In this document: positions 46,705 through 56,930 of the stretch, in pieces
How the letters are laid out: each line of letters starts with the position of its first letter
Position numbering within the stretch: the first letter of the stretch is position 1
Source: Schizochytrium sp. TIO01
Lineage: Eukaryota; Sar; Bigyra; Thraustochytrida; Thraustochytriidae
Direction: 5' to 3'
Assembly: GCA_004764695.1 (NCBI GenBank)
Contig: SMSO01000025.1
Coordinates: 4,690,862 to 4,754,861 of the forward strand
Length of the DNA stretch: 64,000 nucleotides
Position numbers and translations under genes: made by a program
Notes under the pieces: generated by a model
What the model was told of the DNA's origin: nothing
Database searches by the model: none
The model's input: only the letters and a program-made list of their open reading frames with translations

Positions 46705-49700
46705 TTATTTTTGCATCCCAACCTTAGGTGGTTGCGGCGCATTGGCTTCGTATTGCTGACTACGTTCAATACTGCGATACAATTCGATAAACTTAGCTTT
46801 TGATTGAGAAGGTGTTCTCCCACTTGCAAGCCATTGTTGTATTGAGAAGGAATTCCAAGAGCGATCCTGTCCAACAATTGGAATGGATTCTGGGGGCGCT
46901 GTTTTCACTTTACAGAGGAGACCGCCAGGACCACCAGCTCGAATGAGGTCGTCAACGAAGTTTTCGTATTGAACTACATCTCCTACGTCGGCAATCCAGC
47001 CAAAATATTGCAACAAAAGGCGAATTTGTGCTGGCGAACATGGTAAATACAATTCTCGACATGCTTCTATAAAGTCTTTAAAACAAATCTCGCCTGTTTC
47101 ATCCTTGTCATATCGCATAAATACCTTGCGTGGGTCAATTCGACTCTTCACTAATGCAAGGCGAACGCTCTGTCCTACATGAGCCACTAATGACCCAACC
47201 TCGCGGTCAACACCAAGACATTGGGCACTAAACTTCACATAATCAACCATATCATGACCTGCAGGGTCTAAGTTATCAAGCAGCAGCTGTACCTGATCCT
47301 TACTAAGGGGTTCAGGGCATAGCGAGAGTTTTTGACTCAAAGTGAATTCGAAGTTTGCGCGAGATATGTGCCCCGTCCCAGAGCGGTCAAATTTGGCAAA
47401 CGCACCACGAATATCTAGCTCTCCTCCTACTATTTGCGACCGAAGGCGGAGGTGATCAGCAAGTTTTACTATGATATCATCTACTTGACGGAAGGTAGGA
47501 GCAAGCATCCTCACAAATCGCTCATAGTCAATCAAACGAGCGTCCGATGTACTTTGTACCCATCGAAGTAGCATCTGCAGTTCTTGCTCGTTAAATATAC
47601 TACAGCCGCCAAGGTCGACTTCAAGGATCTCGCGAAAGACTTCTCTAGTCAATACTCCTCTCAGCGCAGAATCACGGGCTCTGAATTCTGCAATGTAGTG
47701 CTTACGATTTGTTTTAGCGAGTCTTTGGAAATGGTATCGTAAGTCTTGAATCAATTGTAGCATCTTTGGAAGTTCGTCTTTGGGCCTAAGTTGAAGCATA
47801 CTGATCAACTGCCCATCATATTGAATTCGATTAGTGGATGTTTTAAATACATCGCAGACTCGCGAAAACGTAACCATGGGAAGGCATGGGGCAATTTTTT
47901 GCATTGCACTGCTAAACTCGCGTTGCGTCAGCAAACCTGACCCTTCAGTATCCATTGCCTTCAATATGTCTATAGGATTCTCAACAGCAACATAATCTCT
48001 TAGGCATAACTCAAGTAAAAGAAAGTCGTTTTCCCCATCCTCTTCAGAAATCAAGAACTCCCACACACAAGACAGCAAGTGCTCCCCACAGGCTGCTTTA
48101 TCTACAGCCAAGGCTTCAGCAAATGCGAGAGCGTCTTCCTTTCTATGCGCATTCTCCAGTCCCGACTTCGGCACAACTCTTTTTATGAGCTTCACAAGAT
48201 GATCTAAAGTAAAGTTCTCCGGAACTCCCGCGTCATATAAGACAATGTCTGCCAATATACGTTGTGCTCCAAGACCTTTAAGTAGGCTCTGCTGGATTTT
48301 CTTACGGGCTGCCTGAAGGAGACCGTGAGTGCGAAAATGTGGTTCTGGTGCTACATCGTGAGCTGGCCAAAAGAGCCGCAACAAGGTCTTTGAACTCAGC
48401 ATACCTTTTTCTGATTTTTTATCTTTAGCGAGCCGAATGATCTCTCGCACATTGGTTTCACTTAACTTGATCCCAGAACGAGACATAGCTTGTATTAGTT
48501 GCTTTTCAGAAATTTTCGAGCTTGATTTTAACAATGCCCGAATAGAAAACGCATCAGTTTCACATATTGCCCTCCGAATGTTTATCCAGTCTACAATATA
48601 TCCAGGACCGCTTTGTTTTTGTGTCTTACTCGCTTCATTTTCTTGATCACTTTCGTTTCCTAGCTCAGAATTAGTACTACAGCTATCTTCTACCTCACTA
48701 GATGAAGATATGGTAGAGACTGTCTCGACTTGAGAGGAGACATCTGAATTGGTGAACCCGTCAGCTAATGAACGTCTAACTAACCTACTAGCGATCACAT
48801 GGATAGCCGCAGCTCTAATAAATCCAGACTCATTAAGTTGATGTTCTTCTAGAAAACGAATTAGTTGTTCGTCACTTGCTAGTGTATGTTTTCTGACAAT
48901 CGACTTGAATCGGCCGAGGGATATCGTCATATCTGCACTAAGACGGCGCCCTGTCAACATAGAGAAGTTTTTCGTGTATTTGCTTGAGTCACTAAATTGA
49001 TTTACAATGAAATCTTGAATTGAGGTACTGTCCTGGCTTTGCAAGCCCTCATTCGACGACTTTGTAGTTGAATTTATTTGATTCAAAATAACAATGACAA
49101 TATCCCGTAATACAGAAAGATTCACTCGATTTGGCCTGTGACTGTCGGCAAAAAGCGTGGCAATATGTTCAACCTCCCATTCTTGAAACTCATATGCTGT
49201 GAATACAAGAATAGGGTAGAATATCTTTGCGAAATCCACCTTTGATCTATGAGGACGACTGCCCAAAGCATCTATCACCTTGCTTCCATGCACGCGGCAA
49301 ACCTCAACCAAAAGCTGTTGTATGCGAGCAGGGTTATATACAAAGAGCCCTTGAAATGCTTTCATTGGAATAAAGTGCTTGTTGAAATTATCTTTTCCTG
49401 CAATTGAATTAAGAAGCTCAGTCATACTTGCATCGTCTCCAAAGTCGATTCCAATTTGCTCAAAAACCTGCTGTGCTTCTTTATGTGTTATATGCCGTGG
49501 GGGTACAGAAGCGTCTGGATCATTGTCTAATATGTCTCGTGCACGTTCTACCAAAAGCTCAGTATCTGGAAGTTGTTTTACGATGCATTCTTCTGCAGAG
49601 GTTAATATATCGGTGGTACACGCATACAATTGCTGGATTAAATCAAGGCGAATTTTCTCGAGCCTTCGTAGTTGAGTCTGTTTCTCGCGTTTTTCTCTTT

Positions 49701-51078
49701 GAGCTTTTTCGTTCGTTCCCAAATTTGATGCAATTTTGGCAAATTCCAATTCTAAATCCCGCGTTGCATTTGCACCATCAGTTCGTAGTTTTCGCACAAA
49801 AACATCAAGCGTCTGGCTTCTCCCTGCTGAGCGTGTCGTGAGAAGATGAAGTCCATTTGGGTTGCTCGGGTCATCGATAGGGAAGGTGCCTGTCATGTCT
49901 TCTCCACCTGCAATAATACTTTGAAAATCCTGACATGGAACCATCTCTTGTGTGTAGCCGGCGTATATGTTACATATCGCTTTTGCGTCCTTGCTATTTC
50001 GTCTAATCCAAACGGTCGGACGTACAGCAAATGTTCGGGTGAGGTCAAGAAGACTTACTGGACGTTTAGATTGAGTCAAAGGCACCTCAACGAACCCTTG
50101 CCGAATTAATACAGAGTCCGTTTCTGGTGATCTTTTATTCCAGTAACATATAATATCTGTGACTCGAGCTCTTTGGAAGATATTGGCATCATGGTATTCT
50201 TCTCGTGTTGCACGACGCAACCAAATGCCAATATCTGCTCCCATGGCTCGCTCAAACCCTTGGTCTATTATGTCCAGTATCTGCAACTTGGTGGCACGAG
50301 CAGAAAGCAATCGAATTTCAACAACAACAGCTGGGGCCTCTCGCAGGCAAGACCCAGTCAGCCAAGCAGCATGCTCGCAGATTCGAGGAACATTGGAATA
50401 GATAAATTGGCTGAACGAAGTTTTGTCAACTTCACCACAGCCTTTGCGGTCCATATATCGAAAAATCACATGCTTTATTTCGGCATCTGTAAAAGAATCA
50501 TCCTGTCCTCTCAGAACTTGTTTCAATAAACGTCGAAAGTTTTTGTTACGAACGCTTTGGGAATTCTTACGCGAATGGTCGATCCATCGCGCAAAGGATT
50601 TGTCTGCACCACCATCTAGCTCTGCTAAAATCTTGAGCTTTTTCTGCAATAAATCTACTGCAGCCTCCAGTTCAAGGGTACTTCGCGCAAAACAGGCACT
50701 CGCGCCAGCAAATGTACGGAGTCTATCTCCATAAATCTGATTTAGAATAGCTGCTGCATCAACAACAGTATCACGTGTTGCGTCATCAATACGTCCTCTC
50801 CATCTAGCTATGATTCGCAAGAAACGCTCCGTCATTTTCTGGCGCTGTTTATGCAGACCATTGCTGGGAACCCTGGCCAATGATGCCTCGAACGCATCTG
50901 CTAGTTCACTCACATTGAAGCCTGCTCCTGGCGAACGAGTATCAGCAATGAGCTGTTCTAGCCAAGCTCGCGCCGCAATTGTACGTTTTGCAGGAACTTC
51001 CCCAGGTTTCGCAGTGGGCCCTGTGCTACTCATTGTGCAGGGACAGGGATTGTGGTTGTTCTGGGATTGCCGCTCCAT
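46705..51078 (-). CDS. Large multi-EF-hand protein, EFCAB6-like in size
   Basis: 1,457 aa in one exon. The open frame starts at a GTG, so I use the ATG at 51078. EF-hand loops with good spacing are visible at about residues 209 (DRKGCGEVDKTS), 1042 (DTEGSGLLTQRE), 1229 (DRSGTGHISRAN) and 1322 (DKDETGEICFKD). Other helix-loop-helix stretches look degenerate. The third has Asn at the last ligand position and the first has Ser, so calcium binding is probably uneven. Residues about 270-420 contain a beta-rich stretch with repeated Trp and Gly-Phe that faintly resembles a MABP-type domain. A Ser/Glu-rich linker lies near residue 800. Length and scattered EF-hands recall animal EFCAB6, a cilium-linked protein, but I cannot show orthology. 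It shares a 380-bp divergent promoter with the coiled-coil gene. Confidence 0.82.
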   Translation of the reverse strand: MERQSQNNHNPCPCTMSSTGPTAKPGEVPAKRTIAARAWLEQLIADTRSPGAGFNVSELADAFEASLARVPSNGLHKQRQKMTERFLRIIARWRGRIDDATRDTVVDAAAILNQIYGDRLRTFAGASACFARSTLELEAAVDLLQKKLKILAELDGGADKSFARWIDHSRKNSQSVRNKNFRRLLKQVLRGQDDSFTDAEIKHVIFRYMDRKGCGEVDKTSFSQFIYSNVPRICEHAAWLTGSCLREAPAVVVEIRLLSARATKLQILDIIDQGFERAMGADIGIWLRRATREEYHDANIFQRARVTDIICYWNKRSPETDSVLIRQGFVEVPLTQSKRPVSLLDLTRTFAVRPTVWIRRNSKDAKAICNIYAGYTQEMVPCQDFQSIIAGGEDMTGTFPIDDPSNPNGLHLLTTRSAGRSQTLDVFVRKLRTDGANATRDLELEFAKIASNLGTNEKAQREKREKQTQLRRLEKIRLDLIQQLYACTTDILTSAEECIVKQLPDTELLVERARDILDNDPDASVPPRHITHKEAQQVFEQIGIDFGDDASMTELLNSIAGKDNFNKHFIPMKAFQGLFVYNPARIQQLLVEVCRVHGSKVIDALGSRPHRSKVDFAKIFYPILVFTAYEFQEWEVEHIATLFADSHRPNRVNLSVLRDIVIVILNQINSTTKSSNEGLQSQDSTSIQDFIVNQFSDSSKYTKNFSMLTGRRLSADMTISLGRFKSIVRKHTLASDEQLIRFLEEHQLNESGFIRAAAIHVIASRLVRRSLADGFTNSDVSSQVETVSTISSSSEVEDSCSTNSELGNESDQENEASKTQKQSGPGYIVDWINIRRAICETDAFSIRALLKSSSKISEKQLIQAMSRSGIKLSETNVREIIRLAKDKKSEKGMLSSKTLLRLFWPAHDVAPEPHFRTHGLLQAARKKIQQSLLKGLGAQRILADIVLYDAGVPENFTLDHLVKLIKRVVPKSGLENAHRKEDALAFAEALAVDKAACGEHLLSCVWEFLISEEDGENDFLLLELCLRDYVAVENPIDILKAMDTEGSGLLTQREFSSAMQKIAPCLPMVTFSRVCDVFKTSTNRIQYDGQLISMLQLRPKDELPKMLQLIQDLRYHFQRLAKTNRKHYIAEFRARDSALRGVLTREVFREILEVDLGGCSIFNEQELQMLLRWVQSTSDARLIDYERFVRMLAPTFRQVDDIIVKLADHLRLRSQIVGGELDIRGAFAKFDRSGTGHISRANFEFTLSQKLSLCPEPLSKDQVQLLLDNLDPAGHDMVDYVKFSAQCLGVDREVGSLVAHVGQSVRLALVKSRIDPRKVFMRYDKDETGEICFKDFIEACRELYLPCSPAQIRLLLQYFGWIADVGDVVQYENFVDDLIRAGGPGGLLCKVKTAPPESIPIVGQDRSWNSFSIQQWLASGRTPSQSKAKFIELYRSIERSQQYEANAPQPPKVGMQK

Positions 51079-51457
51079 TGATAACACACATTAACTTCAA
51101 CTTTCATTATGGAAACCTAGTCTAGCACCTACTAACAGGAACCACTACCACTCTTGTCTATACGTTTCTAAATTCTTAGCTTCTTGCAGTCCACTTAATA
51201 AGTACTTCATAGGCCAAAGCAGTATGTTCCCTGAGTCTGGTGAAGACTGGGGCTTAATTCCTGGCAATTTTTTAGCTTTTACTACCTCCAAATATTCCTT
51301 CACAGTCATCAATTGACTCTTTTTGTAAAAAAAATTAAATAAAAGGAACCTTTGTTGTCATGTTATCGTAACGGTCACTTCTTAAATAGGGACAGTGAAA
51401 ACATGTCCCAACGAAGAACAACAACCAATTATTAGCAAAAACATATCATCGCTGACA
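51079..51457. promoter_or_regulatory. Divergent promoter of EF-hand and coiled-coil genes
   Basis: About 380 bp between two divergent start codons. It is AT-rich with a poly(A) run near 51328. I see no clear TATA box. The open frame of the plus-strand gene extends up to 51395 without an ATG, so this part is probably its 5' UTR. Confidence 0.5.
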
Positions 51458-52561
51458 ATGGAAACTGAGCTTTGTGAGCTGGAGTCTGCGCGAGAGCTCT
51501 TGAGCGACCTGCGAAGTCTCCTTCCAGAGCTCCTGAGCCGCTGTCAGCAGGTAGGAAAATGTCGTTCGAAGTTACTAAAGGGGGTCGAGGGGGACGAAGC
51601 AAAACGAATTAAATCCCGATTGGAAAAGGCGGAACTTGAGAGGGATGCACTTCGACAGCACATTCTCTCTCGAGTGGAGATGTCTGGAGATACCGTTGCT
51701 GAGGTTCGACGCATCATTTCTGCTTGCATTTCTCTTGACAATATTGCATTAGAAATGCCCCTGGCAGCTGCGATCCCAGAGTTCTGCAAATCTGTTCCTG
51801 CGAGACGAAAAGATTTACTGGATCGCGTGAAAAAGCTTCGTAATACTCTTAAAATCATGCGCGACACTGAAAGGGGTACACAGGCAGTAGAAGAGAAGCA
51901 TAAAGATGACATGAGCTTTGATTCCCAGGAGGACATGTTGAAGCAGCACCTAACGCGCTTGCACAAACTTCTAGGCAAACTCGAACAGTGTACAACACAC
52001 TTGAGCAGAGTGAAAGGCGAAAAGTACATTGCAAAATATGAAAGCGAACGTGCAACTTTGAAGAATGAACAGAAATTCGTCCGGGAACTTTTGCAAAATT
52101 GGCTCGAGCGTAATGAGCAGCACGGTAGTCAAGTCTGGGAGCGACATGGAGAGCTTGCAGGGGCCATGGTTGCAGCTCTTTCCGAAAATATCGAGGATGT
52201 GGATTTAACGCGGGCAATGCGTGAGGACCTCGCTCCATTTGTTGTCATTTCGACACCTCGCTCTACACACGTTGTAACTCGCAGGCCTCGTCCATCCAGT
52301 AGTATTTCATACCCGAATTCTAAAAACAAAATACCCATCTCAAACTCCGAAGATATATCCCGCCTCGAGGAAAGGCAATCTGGGCTTCAATTTTGCCTTC
52401 CCTCATCCTCAATTTCAAAAGGAATAGTCACACAGAAGAGAGAGCCACACATTGCAAAGCTGCACTCACGCAGAACATCTACACGCTCTACCCAATTACA
52501 AGTCAAGCATGGAGAACCATCGCTGGATCTCTCTTTATCAATCAATGGTCTTAGCCTTTAA
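51458..52561 (+). CDS. Coiled-coil protein of unknown function
   Basis: 367 aa from the ATG at 51458; the frame is open further up but only from a GTG. Residues about 1-250 are almost wholly helical, rich in Glu, Lys, Arg and Leu with heptad-like spacing, and likely form several coiled coils. One conserved-looking segment near residues 110-140 (Ile-Pro-Glu-Phe-Cys-Lys) breaks the pattern. The last 110 residues are Ser/Arg-rich and probably disordered. No enzyme motif is seen. The divergent partner is a large EF-hand protein, which makes a cytoskeletal or ciliary role conceivable but unproven. I do not recognise a family. Confidence 0.8.
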   Translation: METELCELESARELLSDLRSLLPELLSRCQQVGKCRSKLLKGVEGDEAKRIKSRLEKAELERDALRQHILSRVEMSGDTVAEVRRIISACISLDNIALEMPLAAAIPEFCKSVPARRKDLLDRVKKLRNTLKIMRDTERGTQAVEEKHKDDMSFDSQEDMLKQHLTRLHKLLGKLEQCTTHLSRVKGEKYIAKYESERATLKNEQKFVRELLQNWLERNEQHGSQVWERHGELAGAMVAALSENIEDVDLTRAMREDLAPFVVISTPRSTHVVTRRPRPSSSISYPNSKNKIPISNSEDISRLEERQSGLQFCLPSSSISKGIVTQKREPHIAKLHSRRTSTRSTQLQVKHGEPSLDLSLSINGLSL

Positions 52562-53093
52562 TAGACGCAAGGATTTTTCTATATGTGTACTAGCTTTTGT
52601 TTTTCTAGTTCCAGATATTTGAGAATATTGAGGTTGAAGAATCTCGCAGCTTCACCTTGTTACAATCAATCTGGTCCATCCAAGACTACATTTTAAAATA
52701 TTTAAAAAAAAAAAAAAAAAAAAGACTAAACCAGGAAATAAATAACTTCCTAATAATAACAATTCCTTCCTTTCATGTCCTGTCACTCCAAGCATTCTTT
52801 TATGTCTGTTCTGCTACGTTTGGGAAAGACACATATCATTCCCAAACTGAGCTTAGTCCAAAGCGACTTTGTTGCACTCTTGTCTACACCAAACCTAGTG
52901 TCCTTGATGCAAAAGCAAGACGCTTTTTGCTTGAGAAAAGCGCAGTCGGACTTGACCTTGTTCCGGTCCTACTTTGAGGGTACAAAGAACTATCTTTTAA
53001 GTCTTTGGGCGGCTTGAGATATTAAAACCAGAGACTTAGAGGGAGAAGCAAAGCAGCAGAACCGCGAGATCTCAGTCCCCTTGGGCATGGACA
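52562..53093 (+). other. Intergenic region with a weak 80-aa ORF
   Basis: 532 bp between two plus-strand genes, with a poly(A) run at 52705-52723 that may lie near the 3' end of the coiled-coil gene. A frame with an ATG at 52775 and stop at 53017 encodes 80 residues (Leu/Ser/Lys-rich, no domain). It may just be 5' UTR of the next gene. Confidence 0.4.
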
Positions 53094-53122
53094 ATGTCAG
53101 CTCATTCGACTCTTTCTTTTGA
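53087..53122 (+). promoter_or_regulatory. Overlapping upstream ORF at the thioesterase start
   Basis: GGGCATGG at 53087 starts an 11-codon frame that overlaps the main start (53094) out of phase and ends at TGA 53120-53122. The context of the first ATG (G at -3, G at +4) is at least as good as that of the second (A at -3). It could limit main-ORF translation, or transcription may start between the two ATGs. Confidence 0.4.
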
Positions 53123-54206
53123 TCATGTGTGCGCTCAAGTCGAGGCGTGGGCGAAATCCCAAGAGGCGAAGAACTTGGGGATGGAACTGATTGCTGAAGT
53201 CAAAACTCCTCAACACTCTTACTGCTGGGATGACGCGAGGCTACAGCTTTCACCAACGTGGGTGTTCGATTCTCGCCACAAGCGTGTTTTTGGTGTCGTG
53301 CAATTCACAGATGCTTCCCAGGGTGGCCCAAAGACTACCCATGGTGGAGCAGTGCAGCTGGTCATGGATGTAGCGTCCCATATCGTAAGACAAATTCTTG
53401 TAGAACCCCCTCTTTTCCGGTCAAACATCACCGTCCGCTACCTCAATCTGACACCAATTGGGCATCCACTTTTGATAGAAGCATTTAAAGACCGTGCACG
53501 AATTTTGACACCTGAAATGAAATCAATTCTAAGGTCATCAAAGAACGCAAATGCACGTGTGTTTGCAGAGTCAACTTATTCTTTTCAGACTGCCACAGCA
53601 GCAGCACCAAAGAATCTTGTACATGCTGCGTCTCAATCAAAGATCTATTCAAGTTTCGCATGGCCAGAAAGTAGCCTAGTGCAATCTGCATGTGATTTCG
53701 CGTCACGAAATGGTAGGCTTAAACCTGATGAACTTTTGCCTCGAATCGGAGAATACGAAAAGTTTGAGTTCCCACCGGATGCTTCAGGAGGAGCTAAAAT
53801 TATGGTAAGGTGTTTTTGCCAGGATAACCCTGTTAGGTCGCATGCTGTATTTCTTTTCGGGCCTGGATGTGGACCTGATTGGGCTAATTCTCATGAATAT
53901 CTAAATGGAAGTGCAATTTATGTTGCTCTCGACCAGCTTGCCGGACGGGCAACACGCCTGAGCTTTGGCAATGGATTAGGTCGCCCAGTTACTGCTGAAA
54001 TGCACGTAGGTCTTGAGAATCCTGAGCACGTAGCATTACCTGCGGTGTGCACCGCAGAGGTTGAAGTTGAGACAAAAACGAGCTCAAGTGGCAAGCTCGT
54101 AATTCTGGCCAAGTACATTCTTCATACATGGCCAGCGAGGATTAAGATTGCTGCTGGTCATGCGCGGTTTGCAAAGGTAGAGTGGGAGAGCGAACCTCAG
54201 GTGTGA
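53094..54206 (+). CDS. Tandem hotdog-fold thioesterase-like protein
   Basis: 370 aa. The first half carries a PaaI/THEM4-type hotdog signature: THGGAVQLVMDVASH at 82-96 (the HGG turn and following helix), then strands RSNITVRYLNLTPIG at 109-123. The second half repeats the plan with NGSAIYVALDQLAGRA at 271-286 and PVTAEMHVGLENP at 298-310, but HGG is replaced by LNG there. This suggests two fused hotdog units with one active half. Such proteins usually hydrolyse acyl-CoA thioesters; the substrate is not visible. No targeting peptide is evident. An upstream ATG at 53087 in a stronger context opens an overlapping 11-codon frame, so translation of the main ORF may be damped. Confidence 0.8.
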   Translation: MSAHSTLSFDHVCAQVEAWAKSQEAKNLGMELIAEVKTPQHSYCWDDARLQLSPTWVFDSRHKRVFGVVQFTDASQGGPKTTHGGAVQLVMDVASHIVRQILVEPPLFRSNITVRYLNLTPIGHPLLIEAFKDRARILTPEMKSILRSSKNANARVFAESTYSFQTATAAAPKNLVHAASQSKIYSSFAWPESSLVQSACDFASRNGRLKPDELLPRIGEYEKFEFPPDASGGAKIMVRCFCQDNPVRSHAVFLFGPGCGPDWANSHEYLNGSAIYVALDQLAGRATRLSFGNGLGRPVTAEMHVGLENPEHVALPAVCTAEVEVETKTSSSGKLVILAKYILHTWPARIKIAAGHARFAKVEWESEPQV

Positions 54207-54606
54207 CACGGTCTATCAATAAATAACTTTACATATATATGGTATGTTGTCAACAACAATTTCGTATCTTCAACTTGGATGATACATGTTACTAAAAAAT
54301 GTAAGGTAAACATGAATTGCAGTATGCTATCTCTGAGGAAACTTGTTGGACCTCTTCAGGAGCATGCAATTTGAAGCTGGACTAACTAGCAAGATTTCTG
54401 AATTAATACCACACTTTGACATTTTTTAGTATTTTCCTAGTGTGTGTGTGGGGGGGGGGGGGGGGCGTACTTGTTAGGCATATATTCAAGAAGGCTTAGA
54501 AGTTTGGAGAAGAATGGTATAATAGTTGGAATGATATTCAGTGAACTTTTATGCATTTGAGTGCGCATGGTATTAGGCAAGGTTATTTTATATGTATAAG
54601 AAAAAT
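54207..54606. other. Convergent 3' region with a poly(G)16 run
   Basis: 400 bp between convergent genes. A (TG)n run grades into sixteen G at 54450-54465. A run this long could form G-quadruplex structures, and its length may be unreliable in the assembly. No gene is seen. Confidence 0.5.
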
Positions 54607-56613
54607 CTATCTTCCCTCTCGCTTGTATCGTTCAAGGGCCTGCTCGGCGATAGGGCGCCAAATCTTCGTCATAGACAGGTCAATACCGAATGCATTGCTC
54701 ATACCACGGAGAAGTACGGAAACGCGACCAGGCATGATAAGGTGATCGTTAAGCGAGACAACAGGGTCCTCGCCTTCACAGTATTCCATAAACTCCTGCA
54801 AGTTCATGTTTCCAAATACCTCGCTGCTGTTGGAGTCATGCCAAAACTTTGCTAGACGATACTGAATGTCTACATTTCCGTACTTGGAGATGTTTCCAAC
54901 AGATTGGAGCAATTTGACAACCTCTTCTTTATCTTGATTGTCAAGAGCGATGAGGATCTTTGCGTAGGCGAGGCGCTCGCGCTGAGGAAGACGCTTACAC
55001 TGGCCCAGGTCAATCAAACCAAGACGGCCATCCTCAAGAAGCATGATGTTGCCAGGGTGCGGATCGCAGTTAAACTACATATGCAAAATCAGGAACCATT
55101 ATCAAGTCAAAGTTAGTTGATCCATACAGATTGAAAATCCCAGACGCCCCCTCACTTCAGCTCAATCGATGTAATTATATCATTTCAATATCATAAAATC
55201 TCTCTTTCGCTTGATCAAGTGAACCACGTGAAATGCAATAACTGTGGTTCCCCTATTCACCCGATATTCCTGTTATTAACTTACCACGCCGTCAAGAAGA
55301 ATTTCGTGACCGTGAACCTTGGCTACTGTACGAATAATCTCTGCAAGATTAAGTAGGTGTGTCTCCTCCTCGTACTTGATAGACCCAAAGAGCCATCCCA
55401 AAGTGCCGTTGTAGATTGCAGTGCCAAAGTTAACAAGGCTACGGCGGAGGTCGAGAATGTGCTGGTACTTTTTGATCTTGCGCTGTTCGTCATCAATGTC
55501 CTGGAATTTGTGCAAACGAATCTTCTCAAGGTGTTCCTTCTCTAAGTCCTCATAAGAACGTCCCTGCTTTTCGGCGACAGCACGCATAGATTCCTTAATA
55601 CCTTCAACGAGAGGCTTTCCTCGAAGGAATTCCATTACTAGAACGTCATGGCTGCACAGATTCAGGAAAGGCTTAGGAATGACGACCTTTTCATGGAACA
55701 GAGGAATGACGTTGTCATGCACTTCAATAAGGTTATGAGCTTCGCCCATGTAGTCGAACTCCGTCTTAAACTGCTCCTCAATCTCCTTCATGGCTGGCAC
55801 GTGCTGAGGCATCGCAAACGAGCAGAAGTCCTTGATAGTCTTGATATCTGCTCGAAACTTGCGCTCAATGTTCGGTGCCTGGACCTTCACTGCGACCTCC
55901 TCGCCAGTGTCCCTAAGCTTGGCGCGGTGAACCTGCCCAATCGATGCACTTCCACATGGCACGGGGTCGAACTCCGAGAATACCTGTCGAAGCGGCTTGC
56001 CCAAGCTTTTCTCAACAATTGCCTCGGCCTCTCCTGGGGCAAGCTGAGTGGGGGCCTGGTCCTGCATCTGTTTGCACCACTTAAGATACTGAGGTGGCAG
56101 AAAGTAGTCTGCAGTGCTAACAATCTGGCTCACCTTGAGATAAAATCCACGCTGCTCCAGAACCGCATCCCGAACCACAGGTGCGTACTTGTCGTGCAGC
56201 TTGTTGTACGCTTCGTTCTGCGCTTCATCGTCCAAGCCTTTCACTTTGTATTGGACGAGCAAGTAATGCGCATAAATCGGCAGCACCACACGCCAAAACA
56301 CAAGCTGTCGACGCGTTCCCTCATCACGCTCTGCCTGTACTGCAAGTGCCACTCCACCAACTACGCCGGCGACTCCAAGGCCTCGCAAAACGCGAAAGAG
56401 CACTCCTCGAGGCTTCGCGACCGAAGCTCCTGCGGCAGAGCTCGAGCTCGTAGCGGTAGTAGCAGCAGCGGAGTTCGACAGTGATCTCGACGTGCAGAAT
56501 GCAACGCCGTTCAGGTTCACAGCCCGAGACGAGAGGAACGGAGTTGTGCGCCCCACAGACAACTCGATGGCGCAAGCAATATGGTGCCTCGAGCGAGCCG
56601 CGACTGCCTGCAT
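54607..56613 (-). CDS. ABC1/ADCK (UbiB-family) atypical kinase, probably mitochondrial
   Basis: I read this as complement(join(54607..55074,55285..56613)), 598 aa. The 210-nt intron has donor GTAAGT and acceptor TATGTAG, and joins LLDGV to FNCDPHPGN in phase. The first ATG is at 56613; the open frame itself begins at a GTG. The Arg-rich, acid-poor first 45 residues look like a mitochondrial presequence, followed by a hydrophobic segment (about 71-94). Family motifs: GSASIGQVHRA (221-231) in place of the Ala-rich loop, catalytic Lys243 in VAVKVQ, Glu285/Asp287 in TEFDYMGEA, CDPHPGN (446-452), and DLG metal site (465-467). The KxGQ motif typical of the family reads KVSQ (160-163). UbiB proteins support coenzyme Q or mitochondrial lipid homeostasis, often as ATPases. 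The subtype (ADCK1-like or other) is undecided. Confidence 0.92.
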
Positions 56614-56930
56614 CTTGTCCACAACTTGTCTATACACTTGTTCGAGCTGGCCCCTCTGCTTTTAGAGGCTGGCAGCGAGGCTTTCTGTGCCTCGACGCTC
56701 CTGTGGGATGTTTGGTTGCAGGTTTGCTCGAGGCCTGCAGTGCTGCATGTTCTCCTGCGCTTCTGTCAGGACGATGGCGTAATATGTCGTAAACTTGTAG
56801 CACTTGTAAAAACGCAAATTGCAATAGTTTCACAATTCCAGGTACTACGCAATGCGAAGCTTTCTCTGGTCTCAAGCTCGACCCTAATCGAAACATCCCC
56901 AGGGGCGCTTAGCCAGCCACATCCTGAACG
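56614..56930. promoter_or_regulatory. Divergent promoter of ADCK kinase and the cryptic gene
   Basis: About 320 bp upstream of the ADCK start and of the candidate gene at 56931. No distinct core element is seen. Confidence 0.4.
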
